Shown in pieces: positions 20,326 to 33,304 of a stretch of DNA of 64,000 bases (position 1 is the first letter of the stretch; every line of letters begins with the position of its first letter). The position numbers and the translations under genes were made by a program. Origin of the DNA: Neospora caninum Liverpool. Lineage: Eukaryota; Apicomplexa; Conoidasida; Eucoccidiorida; Sarcocystidae. Below the pieces are notes generated by a model. The model was given only the letters and a program-made list of their open reading frames with translations. It was not told the origin of the DNA and ran no database searches. Location: contig NC_018397.1 in NCBI RefSeq assembly GCF_000208865.1, forward strand, positions 620,001 to 684,000, written 5' to 3'.

Positions 20326-22209
20326 TCAGCGGATGCTCAGACCGTGGTATTTCAGTAGCCCACCAGCGACATCCTCCTCCGACGGATCACAGCTGACTCT
20401 GTGTCCACTGGAGGAGCCTCCAATGACTTGCTGGACGATTATCCTTGTCTGTGAAAAAAGCTCCGATGCCTGTTTGCCATGCCGGTTGATGGGAGACCAC
20501 CACAAACACCACAGCACAAGGCTAGTGCATGTTCATTGGGTATCAAAAATAGTCGTTTACTGAAAAGCACTGCTCATATATACCACATCGGGAAGGGCAC
20601 GCCAAACGCCAGGTCCCGGCATGACAAAGGGTACTGGAACGAAAGAAATCCCTGTGTTGCCTAGGATTCAGGCGAACGAACAGAATCCGAAACACTGCCG
20701 ATGCACTGTTCCTACTGGCAATCAGCCACACCGTGGTGGCTTGCACAATTCAGCTGAAGGGAAGTTGACTTATCACGTCACGTGATTAGTTTCGTTGTCG
20801 ACAGTGGCAAGGGTGCTTGATGCTAAACTCCCATGTTGCGGGGGGTGCTTTTCTGCTCTAACACTCTACAGGCTGCTTCTGACAAAAGCTGTAATCTAAC
20901 TCAAGTTGCCGTCGCCAGACGGACATGCAAGCTCCCAAGGTAGATATGCAGATACAACCGCCCAACTGAAACATGGTAATTAATGAAAATCCTAGCTCAG
21001 AAAGTGTGTATCACCGGCAGCGTGTTGTCTGGCGCTTATGCTGCCTCGAACACAGCAGCCTCGCTTATTCAAGTTCATGTCTGCTTCACGGAATAGTTTT
21101 CTCCAAAGGCTTACCTGGATGTGCAGAGTATCAGCTAAGCTGTAGATGCGCTGCCTAACTGTCGATAACTCCGCTTCACTGGAAGGAGCGGTCATTGGGC
21201 TGGTGCCAGCGGTGGTACCGTCTGTTTTTTGTTGATGCCCAGAAGTCTCAAGAGGATGCTCCTTTTTCCTATTCCCCGTCTCCAGTGCCGTGTCCTTTCC
21301 ATCTGCTTTCGGTGGCTGGTTTTCTTCCGTGCGCAGATGGCAGGGGACACCGCAGGAGAGGAGGTCGTGCACGTTTGTCGTCGGTGCACCGGCTGCCCGA
21401 GTTTGAAATTGTCCATTCTCTTCAGCGTTGAACATGGGCCTGTCGTGGTTTGTGTTGTTTGTAAGAGCGAGTGAGCTTGTTCGGGATGCATGGGGCTCGT
21501 ATACTGCTGCCGTTGGCGCCCTAGCTTGTCCATTCTGCACTGTTATCCGGGGAGGGCCTACTGCTGTGAAAAGTGGTTCTTCAGTTACAAGCTGGCCTGT
21601 ACCTTCCGTCTCCAACGATTCTTGAGTGTCGCGGTGGACCTCCTGCTCAGAGGCCTGGTTTGATATGAATAAGCTGGTGGAACAGCTCTCTGACACTTGA
21701 GAGGGTACAGCTGTCACAACCTCACTGGACGCCAGCTTCCCCTGCTGTACAGCAGGGGCGGCTTCTCCCAATTTTTCCTCCCCGAGCGAGGTTCTCACGA
21801 CAATCGCAACGTCTGAGGCATTATGAACAGGACACTTACCGGCAGAAACACAGCCCCTCCGCCAGTCTTTGTGCGTCTCCTGGCTGTTACTCCCTGCACC
21901 CAAGTGTCTCAAGCTCAATTGCTCATGCTCAGCAGGCTCCCGACAAGAAGGCAGTAACTCGTGTGACGCTTCATCTGCAGTGGGCACCTGAGCACCCCAT
22001 TTGGGAAATTGCTGCAGGGCTGCCTGTGCTGCCGATCCAGACTCCGAATTTGCATGCTCCGGTTCTGTCGCTTCCCCAGCGGCTACACCGTCGCGCATTG
22101 CTGCTCGGCCGGTGTCATCTGACGTCGGTTTAGATCTTCTCTCGCATGAGTGATCCCTGTGGGTCCGGAACGGGCATTTCCTTTTCACCGACGAAGCACA
22201 GCCTCCCAT
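20326..22209 (-). CDS. Predicted dual-acylated (MGGC) protein, 2 exons, 412 aa
   Basis: Proposed exons are 22209-21115 (365 codons) and 20469-20326 (47 codons plus TGA). The intron is 645 bp (CAG|GTAAGCC ... AACAG|GCA) in phase 0. The start MGGCASSVKRK fits N-myristoylation at Gly2, with Cys4 as a palmitoylation site and a following basic patch. This is a standard membrane-anchoring arrangement in apicomplexans, used for example by inner membrane complex and plasma membrane proteins. Residues ~20-340 are low-complexity (Glu/Ala/Thr/Ser/Pro). The C-terminal ~75 residues, built across the splice junction, look helical (RQRIYSLADTLHIQ joined to ASELFSQTRIIVQQVIGG). No known domain. An upstream non-ATG extension was rejected because the acylation motif fixes the start. 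Confidence 0.6.
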
Positions 22210-25200
22210 TGTGACCAACGCTTGCGCTTAGCGTTTGCAGACCAGGAAGCACAGAATTCAACAGCTTCGTGCCAACGAAATTATTCTTGGTTCTTGAGCA
22301 ATGGATGTGCATCGCAGACGACGTAACTGCCCCTCGTATTGCAAGCCTCTGTGTCTGTTTATCAAGGTACTTTGACGGAACTGACGAGGTTTGCCTTGCT
22401 GGTACGCAAACAAAATGCCTAACGGTATGCTGCGGCGGATCGCAATTTCCACTGGGCAAAATATGTTTTATGCTGGACAGATCTTGCTCTGGCCTTAATT
22501 CACGAAGTCATTTATTCGCGAGGCTTGCAAAGAGAGGAGAAAAGAGTGTCACAAGTTAGAATCTCGTTCCCTCCATAGAATCAGAGCGTTACTTATCGAT
22601 ATCGCGCAGACTGACAGCTGGCAAGGCGCTGTTTCTAACAGGATTTGCCTCAGAACCTTTCTACTTGTAGCCACGAGTCTTTGTGCCCCATTGACTGCCC
22701 AGCGACGGCCTTCTCCACCGTTCTTTCGCATTTTTGAGACCAGAATCCCTCCCTACCGGCGGATACTCCTCTCTGAGGCAGGCCGAGGATATCGAAAGGT
22801 GTGTCGTCCCAAATCACGCCTATTAGTAATGTGGGTAGGGGCTAGATCTTTGCAGATCCTTGCTCCAGTGCGTGTGTTATGTCAAAGTGAGCTCAAATTT
22901 TTCTTTTTCGATTATGAAGTAACATTTGGAGACGTCGCCACTGCAGCCATGCCCGTTCCTCGCATTCCAAGGATATGTTGACGGACACGGTGACAGCGAC
23001 CTTTCCGATATGAGAGAGACCCGGCCGTATGATTGCCTCGCATGCAACGACATTTCTTGGCATATATCTGCACACGATGTATTCATAAGATCTGGTTCTT
23101 CTTTCTCAACATGGACACCGTCGCGTCACAGCTGGCAAGCCATGTCGGTATTGACGTATTCACGTGTGAGCTCGAGGGCGAACAGGTGCTCTGTTGAGGA
23201 TTCGCCTCTTACAAGAACACTACGTAAACAAGCTCGAGCAGCTTAAGTCCGCCCAGTCACCAGAACAGAGGCTTTCGCCTCCCGGAAAAGCCTACGGTTT
23301 ACATCATCAGTCAATTGGGTGATGGAACGAATAAAACTTCAATTATACATAACAGTCACCTTTATAAACGGATGTTGCTATGGGTCTCCCGAAGGGGTGA
23401 TGTTATCGCGAAAAGAATGAACAGCTTATTGCAACAACAAATAAAGCCAGTCCTGCTACGCACGCATGCTTGAAAACAGAGGACGATAACGCCGCGACAA
23501 GCTTGCCCCACTTGCGGCTTCAGCCGACAGCCATTGTCCAGGCCTAGCGGCGGCGTAATGCTCGCTCATCGACCGTTGCTAAGAGTCCTTAGACGTTTCT
23601 ACGGCGCCCGCTACAAATTTGCACGATATGACACATTTGAGGCTAATGATACACTAGTGTTACGTCCAGCGAGCAGGGGACCCCAAAAACGGTTGCGCGC
23701 TGCACGAAACGGCGGCAGCCACATTGCGGAACTGCGTGGTTTGTCACGCCGGTGATAAGGAACATCGCTGTCCATTGTTGCGCCCATATACAACGCAATG
23801 CTTTCAGGACAGCAAAAAGGGAGCAAGGAACAGTATGCATTACCTGCAGCTTGGTGTGCATTCTGTAGTAGGGCTCACTTGCCTGTGATTATCCAGATCC
23901 GTGGATGGTGCAGCTGCCGGTAGCCGCTCGATCATTTGCCATGTCTGGTGATTTCACAATGCCCTCATTGAATGCTGTAGCTTTCACAAGACGTGCCTCA
24001 GAACTGAAACCTTCATTACCAGACCCAGGTTCGGCTAGCGCTCTATTTCTCATGGTTGGGAGAGCTGCATTGCACCGAAGAGGCCCCCGAAAATCTCGTT
24101 TTGAATAGACGAAAAGGCAATTGGACAAATAACACCGCACCAACGACAGGTCAATGGGAAAGGCTAAACCACAAGTTAGTCGTTGTGGGCTGCCCGGGCT
24201 GCGGTGTCGACCTGAAGACGATAGTATCTAGCTACGCTGTTCTGGCGCAGTGGACACAATCCACAACAGATGAGCTTAGTTAGGCGAGCCCATCGGATGA
24301 GCCAACTTCATGCTAGCACAGACGGAAGTCAGACTGACCTCGCCCCCTTCAGCTTCACCAGAGGCAAATGTTTTCCCAGGCGATGCCATGAACAGATATT
24401 ATCCAACTGCTCCCAATGCTGTTGGACTGCTTTATCCAACGTGGAACCATAATTGTGATAAATGTGTGATGCTTCACCTGCATCAACCGTGAAAGCGGCC
24501 GCCACGCTTTGAAGCAATAGAGGTGCTGACGGGACGGCGAGCGTCTTTGAAGCCAATGGCAGAAAACGGCGGCTAACTCTTTGGGAATTTCGCAGGCTGT
24601 GGAGAGAAGCCGTCAGCTCCTCGGTGGCACGCGAGTACTGAAAAAAAACACCGGCTTTTCATTTTCAACCTTCTTCCAGTACAATTCGTTCAGTGATGTG
24701 TACAGCTGGGGACAAAAAATAAGGGATACAGACATTAGCAGTGCAATGCAATGCCGGCCACCGTCGTGTGTGCAACTCGTCTGCAAACTGTCCATCGGGA
24801 TTGTAAGCCTTATGCTAGAAGCAAGCACATTGGATCTAAGAAATCACCGAGAGACCACTTTTGCTAACTTGACACTGCGGCGCTGATGTACCTTGTTGTT
24901 TCAGCGGAACAGACAGGCCATCCACTGTTAACCATCCCCGAGGAACGCAAGTCTCTGTCTTGCACGACGAGACGGTGACATAAAGAACCATAAAATTTCA
25001 GGACCGAATGAAGCCGTACACCCCTGAACGCTTAGATCTACTTATACGGTTCGATCACATCCTTATCTCGTCGCCCTCGACAGAGCGCGGAAGAAACTAA
25101 GGGCTACTTCTCAGAGGGAGTGCCTTCTCCCAGATGGCCCAATATGCCGTGTCAGCAGTGCTCATCATACTCCTCCAGGTGACGATAATGGCAAACTCCT

Positions 25201-25818
25201 GAGGTCGAAATCTATACGGGGTTGCTGTCGCTGAGCGCCGTCGCGGGACAGTCGAGAGTCGCAGCGGGAGACAAACGTGGCCAGAAAAAGGTTTGGCATT
25301 GGACATCCCGCGAATATCTCAGTAGGTTTAAACTCCATTTTACCAGAAAACAGTAAAAAACCATATGAATCTAGTGCCAATGTGGTCATGCCAGACATGG
25401 CCATCAAGCACCATTCCCGTCTCCTGTCCCCCCTCAGAAACGCCATTTTAGCCAGTGAAAAGGAAACATGGTCCGTTACCACATGACGTATTTGACGCTT
25501 CGCATCAAAACACAAGCCGCAGTCGCGCGGTGCGCGACTGGTCTCAGGCGTGCCCCGAGACTTGGAATACAAGTCTGGCATAGCCACGCAATGGTATGCC
25601 GGGGGCTGATCAGGAAAATGATGCGACAGATTCTGTATTGAGAATACATTATATGCCAAGCGGAACAGCCATGGTAAACATCTGTCAGTACGAGAGACGC
25701 CTGAGCTGTCGTAACACTGGAGACATTTCATCCAACTTGAGTCAGCGCGCACAAAACATGCGACAGTACGCAAGGCTGGACCCGATCAGGGTTCACGCCG
25801 AAAACAGGTGAACGGGTG
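22210..25818. other. Intergenic, nothing assigned
   Basis: About 3.6 kb between the start of the MGGC gene and the stop of the large membrane-protein gene. Base composition is lower in GC than the coding regions. The longest frame (25165-25773, minus, 202 codons) has no protein-like signature. Confidence 0.5.
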
Positions 25819-28800
25819 TTAAATGTCTGACACCACTGACGCTCGTCCCCCCGCGCGGTGACGTTCACCATCTCCGGCGGTGCCTCCTAGAAACGCCTCA
25901 TCAACGTTTACTTCTCTCTGCCGCCGGTAGTACACGAAAAGCAGCAGACAAAACAAGCTCAAAAGAGCAAACCCAACGGCCATCATGATCATCACTGAAA
26001 GCAGCAGCGGGAAGAAACACACAAACACAAGCATCATGACTGCGTGGGAGACAGGGTCAGTATTTGGGCCCGAGTTCTCGGCACAAAGCTGACACGCATT
26101 TGATCATTGGCGTCAGAAGGGTGACATAACCTTGCTATTCCACTGCATCGAGCTTAGTTTTCAAAAAACTTGCGGTACACCGGATCCATAACTGCTGCGC
26201 TATCTCAGGCCTCCTGTGACAGATTCCCTTTGACAGGAGAATTTGGCGGCAGAATATTTCCCTACTCATGGACATCGCGCCAGAGACGTCTTCGGACATG
26301 CACCACCCATGCTCTTGGCGTCCTTACATATGCTGTCACACCGACCGTTCGAACAGGACCCCGTTCAGATCGTTTGATCCTGAACGGCTACCGGGTGAAA
26401 TTACCGACAAATCGACTACTTAAATTGAGCGACAGTCCGACTCCCTTGTGGAGCCCGCGGGATGCGCTCTGGCAAAGACGAAGCTCAGGACTGTTCAACC
26501 AGTGAAACGTGGTGCGAGGAGCTGCGGCGACTCAAAAGTGCCCCTGTGTGTGGGGACTGGGACCGCTCTAGAGAGGCGTAGCTGGAAATCACTTACAGAC
26601 GCGCCAGACTTTGTTGACGTATCGAAGTGTGAAAAGATAGGTGCCAGACCACAGAGCGAAAACTGCAAGTACAGTCGCAGAAACATCCCACAGTTGTTCG
26701 TTTCCCTCCTCGAGCAGCCGAAAAATTCAGAAGAGGTCAGAAGCACGGGACCAAAGGTCAAGCCCTGACAGGGACTAGGAGACCCGATTCGGTTATTCCG
26801 CATTGCACATGCGGCGCGTCTCTCGATACTCGCACTGCATGCCAACAGAGTCCGCAGTACGATCTCCTGAGAAATCTGAATCGCCCCCGATTCTTAAAAC
26901 TCTGAGGTGAGGCGATGTCGTGGAAAGAAGGTACAATCGGACGAGACGCTTGCAGTATTCGGCTGAAGTGCAGTGCTTGTCACTTCTTGAAAGCAGAGAC
27001 AAAACTGCGAGAATGCCTGTCTGATCATCCAAACTTTTCCTTACCTCCGCTCATGAAGAGGGTCATGTAATAAGTTGTAGGAGCCGCCTCGAGAGCGACC
27101 GGATCATCGCTGAAGACAGCAAGCATGACTGAAAGAAATTCTCGAAATAGAACGAAGCCGCTTGTCATGTCTTTCTTCCCTCGGATATGTCCAACGAAAT
27201 TAACTCGCAAAACAAAGCTAGGATTCATCGGAGCTGATGTCTTGCTACGGATGTAGTCCACGACGCGGGCGCTGCGAGAATCCCGACGCCGTTTGAGTTC
27301 AGGAGAGTTTATATCGAACAGCGGCTGAACTGCATGCAGCCTGACGTCGCAGCTATCGCTCTTCGAGGCGGGGACCTACACGGGGGGCTCCGAAGATAGC
27401 AAGAGGTACAGTGTGCCTTTGAAGGGGTACCGAAGGCCCATTCGGATCGTCGTGATGAAAAACATTGTACTGCTGTACGATATCATTACCATGGCCTGAG
27501 AAAAACTCAAGATATATATCTCTCCGACAGATATAATGCATATGCAGTTCAGAAGCCTGAGACCACATAGCACTCTCTCAGAAGGAACGCCTGAGTTGTC
27601 CGAAAGCCGCAGCCGCCAAAAAACGCAACGACGTCCCAGATATATATATATATATATATAGCTAAAAATCTTGGGGTGTTTCTGTAGGATACTTTCTCGC
27701 ACCCCCTCTCCAATCACCGGTTCGGAAGCACGTTTCAGCATCTAGGACAAGCTACCACGACTGCAAATATACAGCAGGTTGTCTCACATCCGCCTGGATG
27801 CAGAGAGCGCCAGCTTCTTTCTCCTCTTGAAAGAACACGACACCAAGACACTACGCGAAACCGTTAACGAGCTCGTTTTGGACCATCCTCTCGTGTCCCG
27901 TTTTCCCCATCTCTGTGGACAGCTCTGAAAGCTCCAGGGTAGACTTACGTAAGTATCTCGGCCTTGGTTGATGAGGAAGAGAATGGAAAGGAGGACTTGT
28001 GGAAGATCCTCGATAACTCGCATCAGCAGCTGGTACGTCCAGCACAGTCTCTCGAACATGAACAAGACCTGCGCGGAGAGAGGCCAACGAGCGGTCGCAT
28101 CCCGTGGCCAACAAGGACAGAAACGCCTCCACCCAGTCGCTGCCCGTGAACGCGGCTTTCTTCCTGCGCATCGATGCTTCTACGTTGAGAGGGTGGATGG
28201 ATGGACACCGCTCGTTCCCCTTTGCGTGCATGGATGCTGCATGAAATGGCCCCTGTGAGCGCTCCAAAACGGTCCATCGCGTCGCGCCCAGCATCGTGTA
28301 CTCGTGTCACACTCATGCTCACCTCGGGAGACTCTTCTCCGGCCCGCCGAATCTCCTTGAAGACAAGAAGTGGGAAGAAGAGAGCGGAGGCTGTCCAACA
28401 AGTACGCATGGCAGGCAGAACGTCGGCTGGAGTTGACTTTCTGGCAGTCTCTGGTTGGTGTCTACCAAATCGGCGGCAGGCGAGTCATGACCGAAATTGT
28501 GTCTCTCACAACAGATCCACGCCTCGCTGGAGGGACGGCGTTCATAGATTCGGGTGTACCCGCTGAATGGCTGTCAGAATCGACGAAACGCCGTCTCCAC
28601 CATGCGGAGTTTCTCTTCTGTGACGCGAGCGGCCTCAGCCACACTCGGGAGAGGACCCGCCCTGCAGCGGGCCCCACATGTTAATCGCGGCAACAGCGTC
28701 GACCGCCGGTCGTTCTGGTGATGCAGTATCCGTTCTTTATCGCAGGTGTCGCTTCTCAGAACCAGTTCAAGAAACCTCAATCCTCTCCGGCTATTTTTTC

Positions 28801-31800
28801 CGGACCTACATTTCTGAGAAATGCGGTTGTAGATGAGAAAACGGCGGAGAGCGTAGGCGCAGCAGGAGATTACGTAGGTCGTGACGAGCCACGCCATGAC
28901 AAATTTGGCGCTCTTGTTTTCCCGCCAGTGAAAGCCTCGATGGATGGCCCAGGCGACGCGAACAAGGAAGAAGAAATCTGAGACGACGTAGACAGTACGC
29001 AAGCAATAGTCACGGCCTCCTTCCCCTCAAAGGCAAACACACATCCCCTCAGCCACCGAGTTATTCAGGTCCAGCCCGCTGGCTTTCCACACGACGTATG
29101 GTGAAGTTTCTACAGCGCGCATCCCCACATCCTCACGTGCAATACGCAGCAAGCCACAGCGGAAACGCCTTGCAGATTTGTAAGACTTTGACGGGAGCTT
29201 CAGATCAAATCGATGATCCAGACAAGTCGCATGCCTGCTTGGGGTACTACACGACTAAGAGGGCAACGCCTGCCACACTTCCTCAACCCGTCCACGGCTT
29301 TTTGGTAACTAGTGTGTGTTGACAGATTAAGACGCGGGGGAACAGGACTGTGGGGATCTGAGACGGCGTGTTTTGAATGTCATTACCGTTGACCATATCG
29401 AAGTGTTCGAGCGCTTCGATCAGCGTGAGCCGGGACAGCTTCTGCTTCACGACATCAGTGGAGAAGAAGCTTATGAAAAGCAGCAACACGTATTTGGGAC
29501 AACTCAAATTTTTTATTTCAGCCGCAGCCAACGAGTGTGTTCTGTCGGAAAGGAGTTCCTCCTGGCACGTCGCAGTCTGCCCCGCAAATGGCTGCTGAAG
29601 CTGAAAACAACAGAACGGATCGCTGAAGCTTGCAAGTGAAAAATTAGGGCTTGGAACGCTCTTCCTACCCACGTATCTCTCGAACGTGACCGCATGCACG
29701 TCAAACACACCCAGTGCGCTGTCTCGCTCTTACCCGGTGCTGTTGGAGAAAGCTGTCAATCGCAACGGAGGACCGTCGTGCGACGTAGTTCCACAGATTG
29801 GAGGCGCGTCCTGACAGGCTGTAAACAACACACTCCACGCCGCAGCGACGCAGCCTGCTGTGTCGCTCGCCCTTGCGCAGTTCATGGCTGCCGCACTGTT
29901 TGCTCGCCTGCCATCCTCTTGACAGGCAGAACCCGAGTCGTCGAGTCCGCATCCTAAGCACGGAGCATCCCTGGAGAGTCCCGTCAGCCGTTCTTCCACT
30001 TGGTGCGTTTCTGTTTGCCATGTCTTGCTCTTTTTGTCCGTTCCCTTTGAGACTTCAGTGCCACTGTTCGGCCGAGGCAGCCGCCTTGCACTTACTTGCC
30101 CGGCATGAAGTTTCCAAGGTCGGAAAAGATGTCCACGTCCTCCTGTCGATCGTAGTGAGAGTCGTCGTGGGCTGCACAGGAGAACGAAAGGCCAGGGTGG
30201 CAGATGAGAGGCACGTCGTCTGGCCGTTTTGCGCCAAAGTTATGCGAGGCGCACCAGCAAAACGGTAACTTTTGTGGCGTCAGGTGTGCGAGAGTGAAGC
30301 CCGCGGAAGGTAGGGCTCTCTCGCCAGCCGTCCCGTCTAGGGAAAACGCTGACCGTGACATTGCTTCCTGCTGCTGAGACCAACTCCCGCAGTCGGCTCC
30401 ACAAAGCGATCTCTCTAAGGACCGAGATGCACTGACTGCAGAGCGTGTTGTCTCCTATCTGGCTGCGCGGCAATCAGCTGCTGACCACGCAGGACTCAAG
30501 CGCCGACAGACGACAGTAACGCTTGAACGACTTTTTTGCGAGGCAAAGACCCTGCGCCACCAGGAGGACACCCGCCACCCCGCTCAGAAAAATCTTGAGA
30601 CTTGGCGAAACCCCGCGATTCACGAAAGCTTCCGACTAGGCGTGCCTCCCCCAGCAAAAAACGCGAGCTCTGCGGAGGAAACGACGACAGTCCTCCGTAA
30701 AGGCGAAACAACTGATTCACTAACCAGGTGCTGAAGCAGAGAGGGACTTACACCGGCCAGAATCATCCGGCGGGTCTTCATTATCGCCGATAGTGCCGAA
30801 GTAAGAGGCGACTCGCGCTACACCGGGCGGATCGACAACCGTGGAACAGTCAGACGGTCCGGCTGAGTTGTTCCGATGGAAGGCCTCCATCTGTCGGCAA
30901 ACGCGAGAGTTGCAAAAACGGGGAGCGGAAGAAATGCAAGACAAGAAAGACCACATTCTGGCGTCAGAGAGAGAATCACGCCATTCCGGTACGGTTCAGC
31001 AGCATCGCGTAGAGCGGCTGGCTAGATGTGACGGCCAGAGCCGTTTCTCCTTCGGGCAAGGAAACCAGGTAGGCTGATCTGCATGCGCGCGCGACTTGGA
31101 ACTTCTTCCAGAAGGTTCACGCCTGACAACTCTGGACAGGCAGCAGTGAATAGAGAAGGTGGAGGAACAAGTGGACTGGGGCCGCGTGCTCTGCCGCGCA
31201 GAGCGGTTTGTAGGCAACTGAGCATTTTCAGAGACAATCGGTGACTTTCTTTCGGCAGGTGGGGCATTTCCCACTTACGCCTGCGACTGAGGGCGTGTCA
31301 GGCACGTCTCGAAGGGAGAGGAGCGGACTATCCGGCGCCTGTCCCTCTCTCATCGTGTCCGTGGCCCTAACAGAAGACTTGCAACAGCCAGTCGCCGACT
31401 CCAGCGTCCATTCACCTTTGATTGACAAGCGAGGCTAGCTCGGCTAGCCTACGGGAACGTATGGATCCCGTTACGCGGCTTCAATCGTCTACGGGGGAAC
31501 GCCGCGAGAGCAAGTGTAGAAGAGGTGCCCACCACGGTCCGCCCGCCAGAGGCACACGTCATTCCTTAGATCTCCTTCTCTCAGTCAGTGCTCGTCTCGC
31601 CTCCTAGATGGCGTTGAAGGAGCCCGCCCTCATCCCTACTCGGCGGGAGAGCAAGATGGATTTCTAAACGAGACTGAGCGCCCTACGCAGTTGAAGTGCC
31701 CGCTTCGCGGCGGGGCACCGCGGGCCCTTAACCGTCCTGTTACAGGAAGTTGCGGCGACACGGTTTTTCACCGAAAAGCGCCAGGAGCACGCGACTCTGC

Positions 31801-33304
31801 ACAGAGGATTTGTCGAACAGGCGCATCAAAAGACGAAAACGCCGCAACTTCCAATCAAGCGTGTTCCGGCAGTGTCATGCAAGCGTGGTCACCCGGTGAC
31901 GTTGAGGTCCCGCCTAGCTAAATGCCAACATGGTTGTAGGCGCAACCTTTCTGGTTTCCTTTTTCTCGCACTGTGTCAACCTTCCAGAAAACGTCTGACC
32001 GATGTAGACTCGCCGTGGAACATAGTCACCAACGGAAAAGGCGTGGTCCCAGCGATCGCGTGCATGCGGTGACGCCCCAGCGCCGAACTGGGCATAAAGC
32101 TACCCTGTGTCCTCGTTGCACAGGACACCAGGCCAGGAAAAAGACACCGCAGGAAAAGGAACGGGGGAGAACCGAAAAGCCAGCGAGAAAGAGCTTTGTC
32201 CCATTTCATAAAGTAGAAAGACGAGTCGAAAAATGGGGATGTAGCATCCAGCGCTGTCGAGAAGGACGATCGTGGTACCACAGAAAACCGTGGAGATGCC
32301 GCCTGCGACTTCCCACCGCTGAAAAGGACGCGCCGATTTGACAAGACGCGGTCCGAACCTCCGGGCTCGTGACGAGAGCATCGACAACACCTGCCGCGTC
32401 ACTCGAGACTTTGCGTTTTTTTTCCTCTGTGGGGGTTGGGAGATTTACAGCAAGTACAGAAAGGTGCCAGACAGTCTGTGCAGTGGGAAGCAAAAGAAAC
32501 CAAAGAAAGAGACTCCAGCTACTCACAGTCAAACGAAGTTGACACGATGAGTGGACGGGGAACACCGGGTGTTGCATAGATGAGCTGGGCAGATTTGATT
32601 TCTCAAGACGATTTTGAAAGAACAGTCGAAGGCTGTCGCCCGCGAGTGCAAGGCAAGTCTCCAAAACCACTTCGACAGGGTTTTCCAGGCTGCTGCTGTA
32701 TAGCGTAGGTGTCTTCGAGCGGCAGGCGCTCCCTGATCACAACTGCGCACACCTGCGATGAGGCGTGCGAAGGACCCTGACTCTTTCTTCCGTTCGCCTA
32801 GGCTTTTTCGAACCCTTATCAAATTCTCTGCACGCACGCCACTTGCTCACATTTCTGCCAACTCTTAGAGGGAGGGCCTCCCGCGGCTGTGTGGTGCGAT
32901 CCAGGACAAATCCAGCGACTGCTGCGAGTGACAAGACGGCGCCGTTCCTCCTTCTTCCCTCTCAAAATATAGTCGTGTTGCCTTATCTACGTGTCCAGAG
33001 AAAGTTGCAAATGGCCCACTGGTTCGTGCGACACAATCCCACCTGGAGCAGGGACGCTTGGTAACTCTCACGTCTAAATGGACGTGCGGCCGTACGATCC
33101 TGTAGTTGAGCCCGGGACAGAGCAACTCATTTCTTCACTCGATTGCTTATACCTCTTCCCCAGAAGCCTCCCGCGCCCTAAAATCGGCAGACACCAAACG
33201 CTCTGGAGGCGAGTAGCCTTCCACATGTTCAAAGCTCGCCACACGCCGTCCTGCTGATTGGTGACTGCCTCCACTACACAACGCATGTTTGATTTTAAAG
33301 CCAT
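25819..33304 (-). CDS. Polytopic membrane protein with EDLPQ motif, 14 exons, 683 aa
   Basis: Exons in transcription order: 33304-33153, 32689-32527, 32318-32104, 31366-31279, 30890-30752, 30171-30096, 29818-29734, 29600-29387, 28977-28810, 28390-28323, 28068-27949, 27495-27380, 27271-27045, 26039-25819. All 13 junctions are GT-AG and every phase is compatible, giving 684 codons including stop. Hydrophobic segments lie at about residues 110-140, 345-362, 378-392, 402-420, 433-445, 462-487, 497-516, 570-585 and 611-648. A hydrophilic acidic linker (DNEDPPDDSGR...DRQEDVDIF) occupies ~205-275. The segment VIEDLPQVLLSILFLI (~474-489) recalls the (E)x(x)PQ helix of XK-related membrane proteins, but I cannot claim homology. 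The ten 3' exons are well supported. The first four, and the weak donor GG|GTAGCT, are less certain; 30890 (ATG, MEAF) is an alternative start giving 477 aa. Function unknown. Confidence 0.65.
27640..27660. repeat. (AT)n microsatellite
   Basis: About ten AT units inside the intron between the 28068-27949 and 27495-27380 exons of the membrane-protein gene. Confidence 0.95.

Noticed and set aside
25165..25773. Minus-strand 202-codon frame
   Set aside because: No splice context, domain or compositional support; probably chance.
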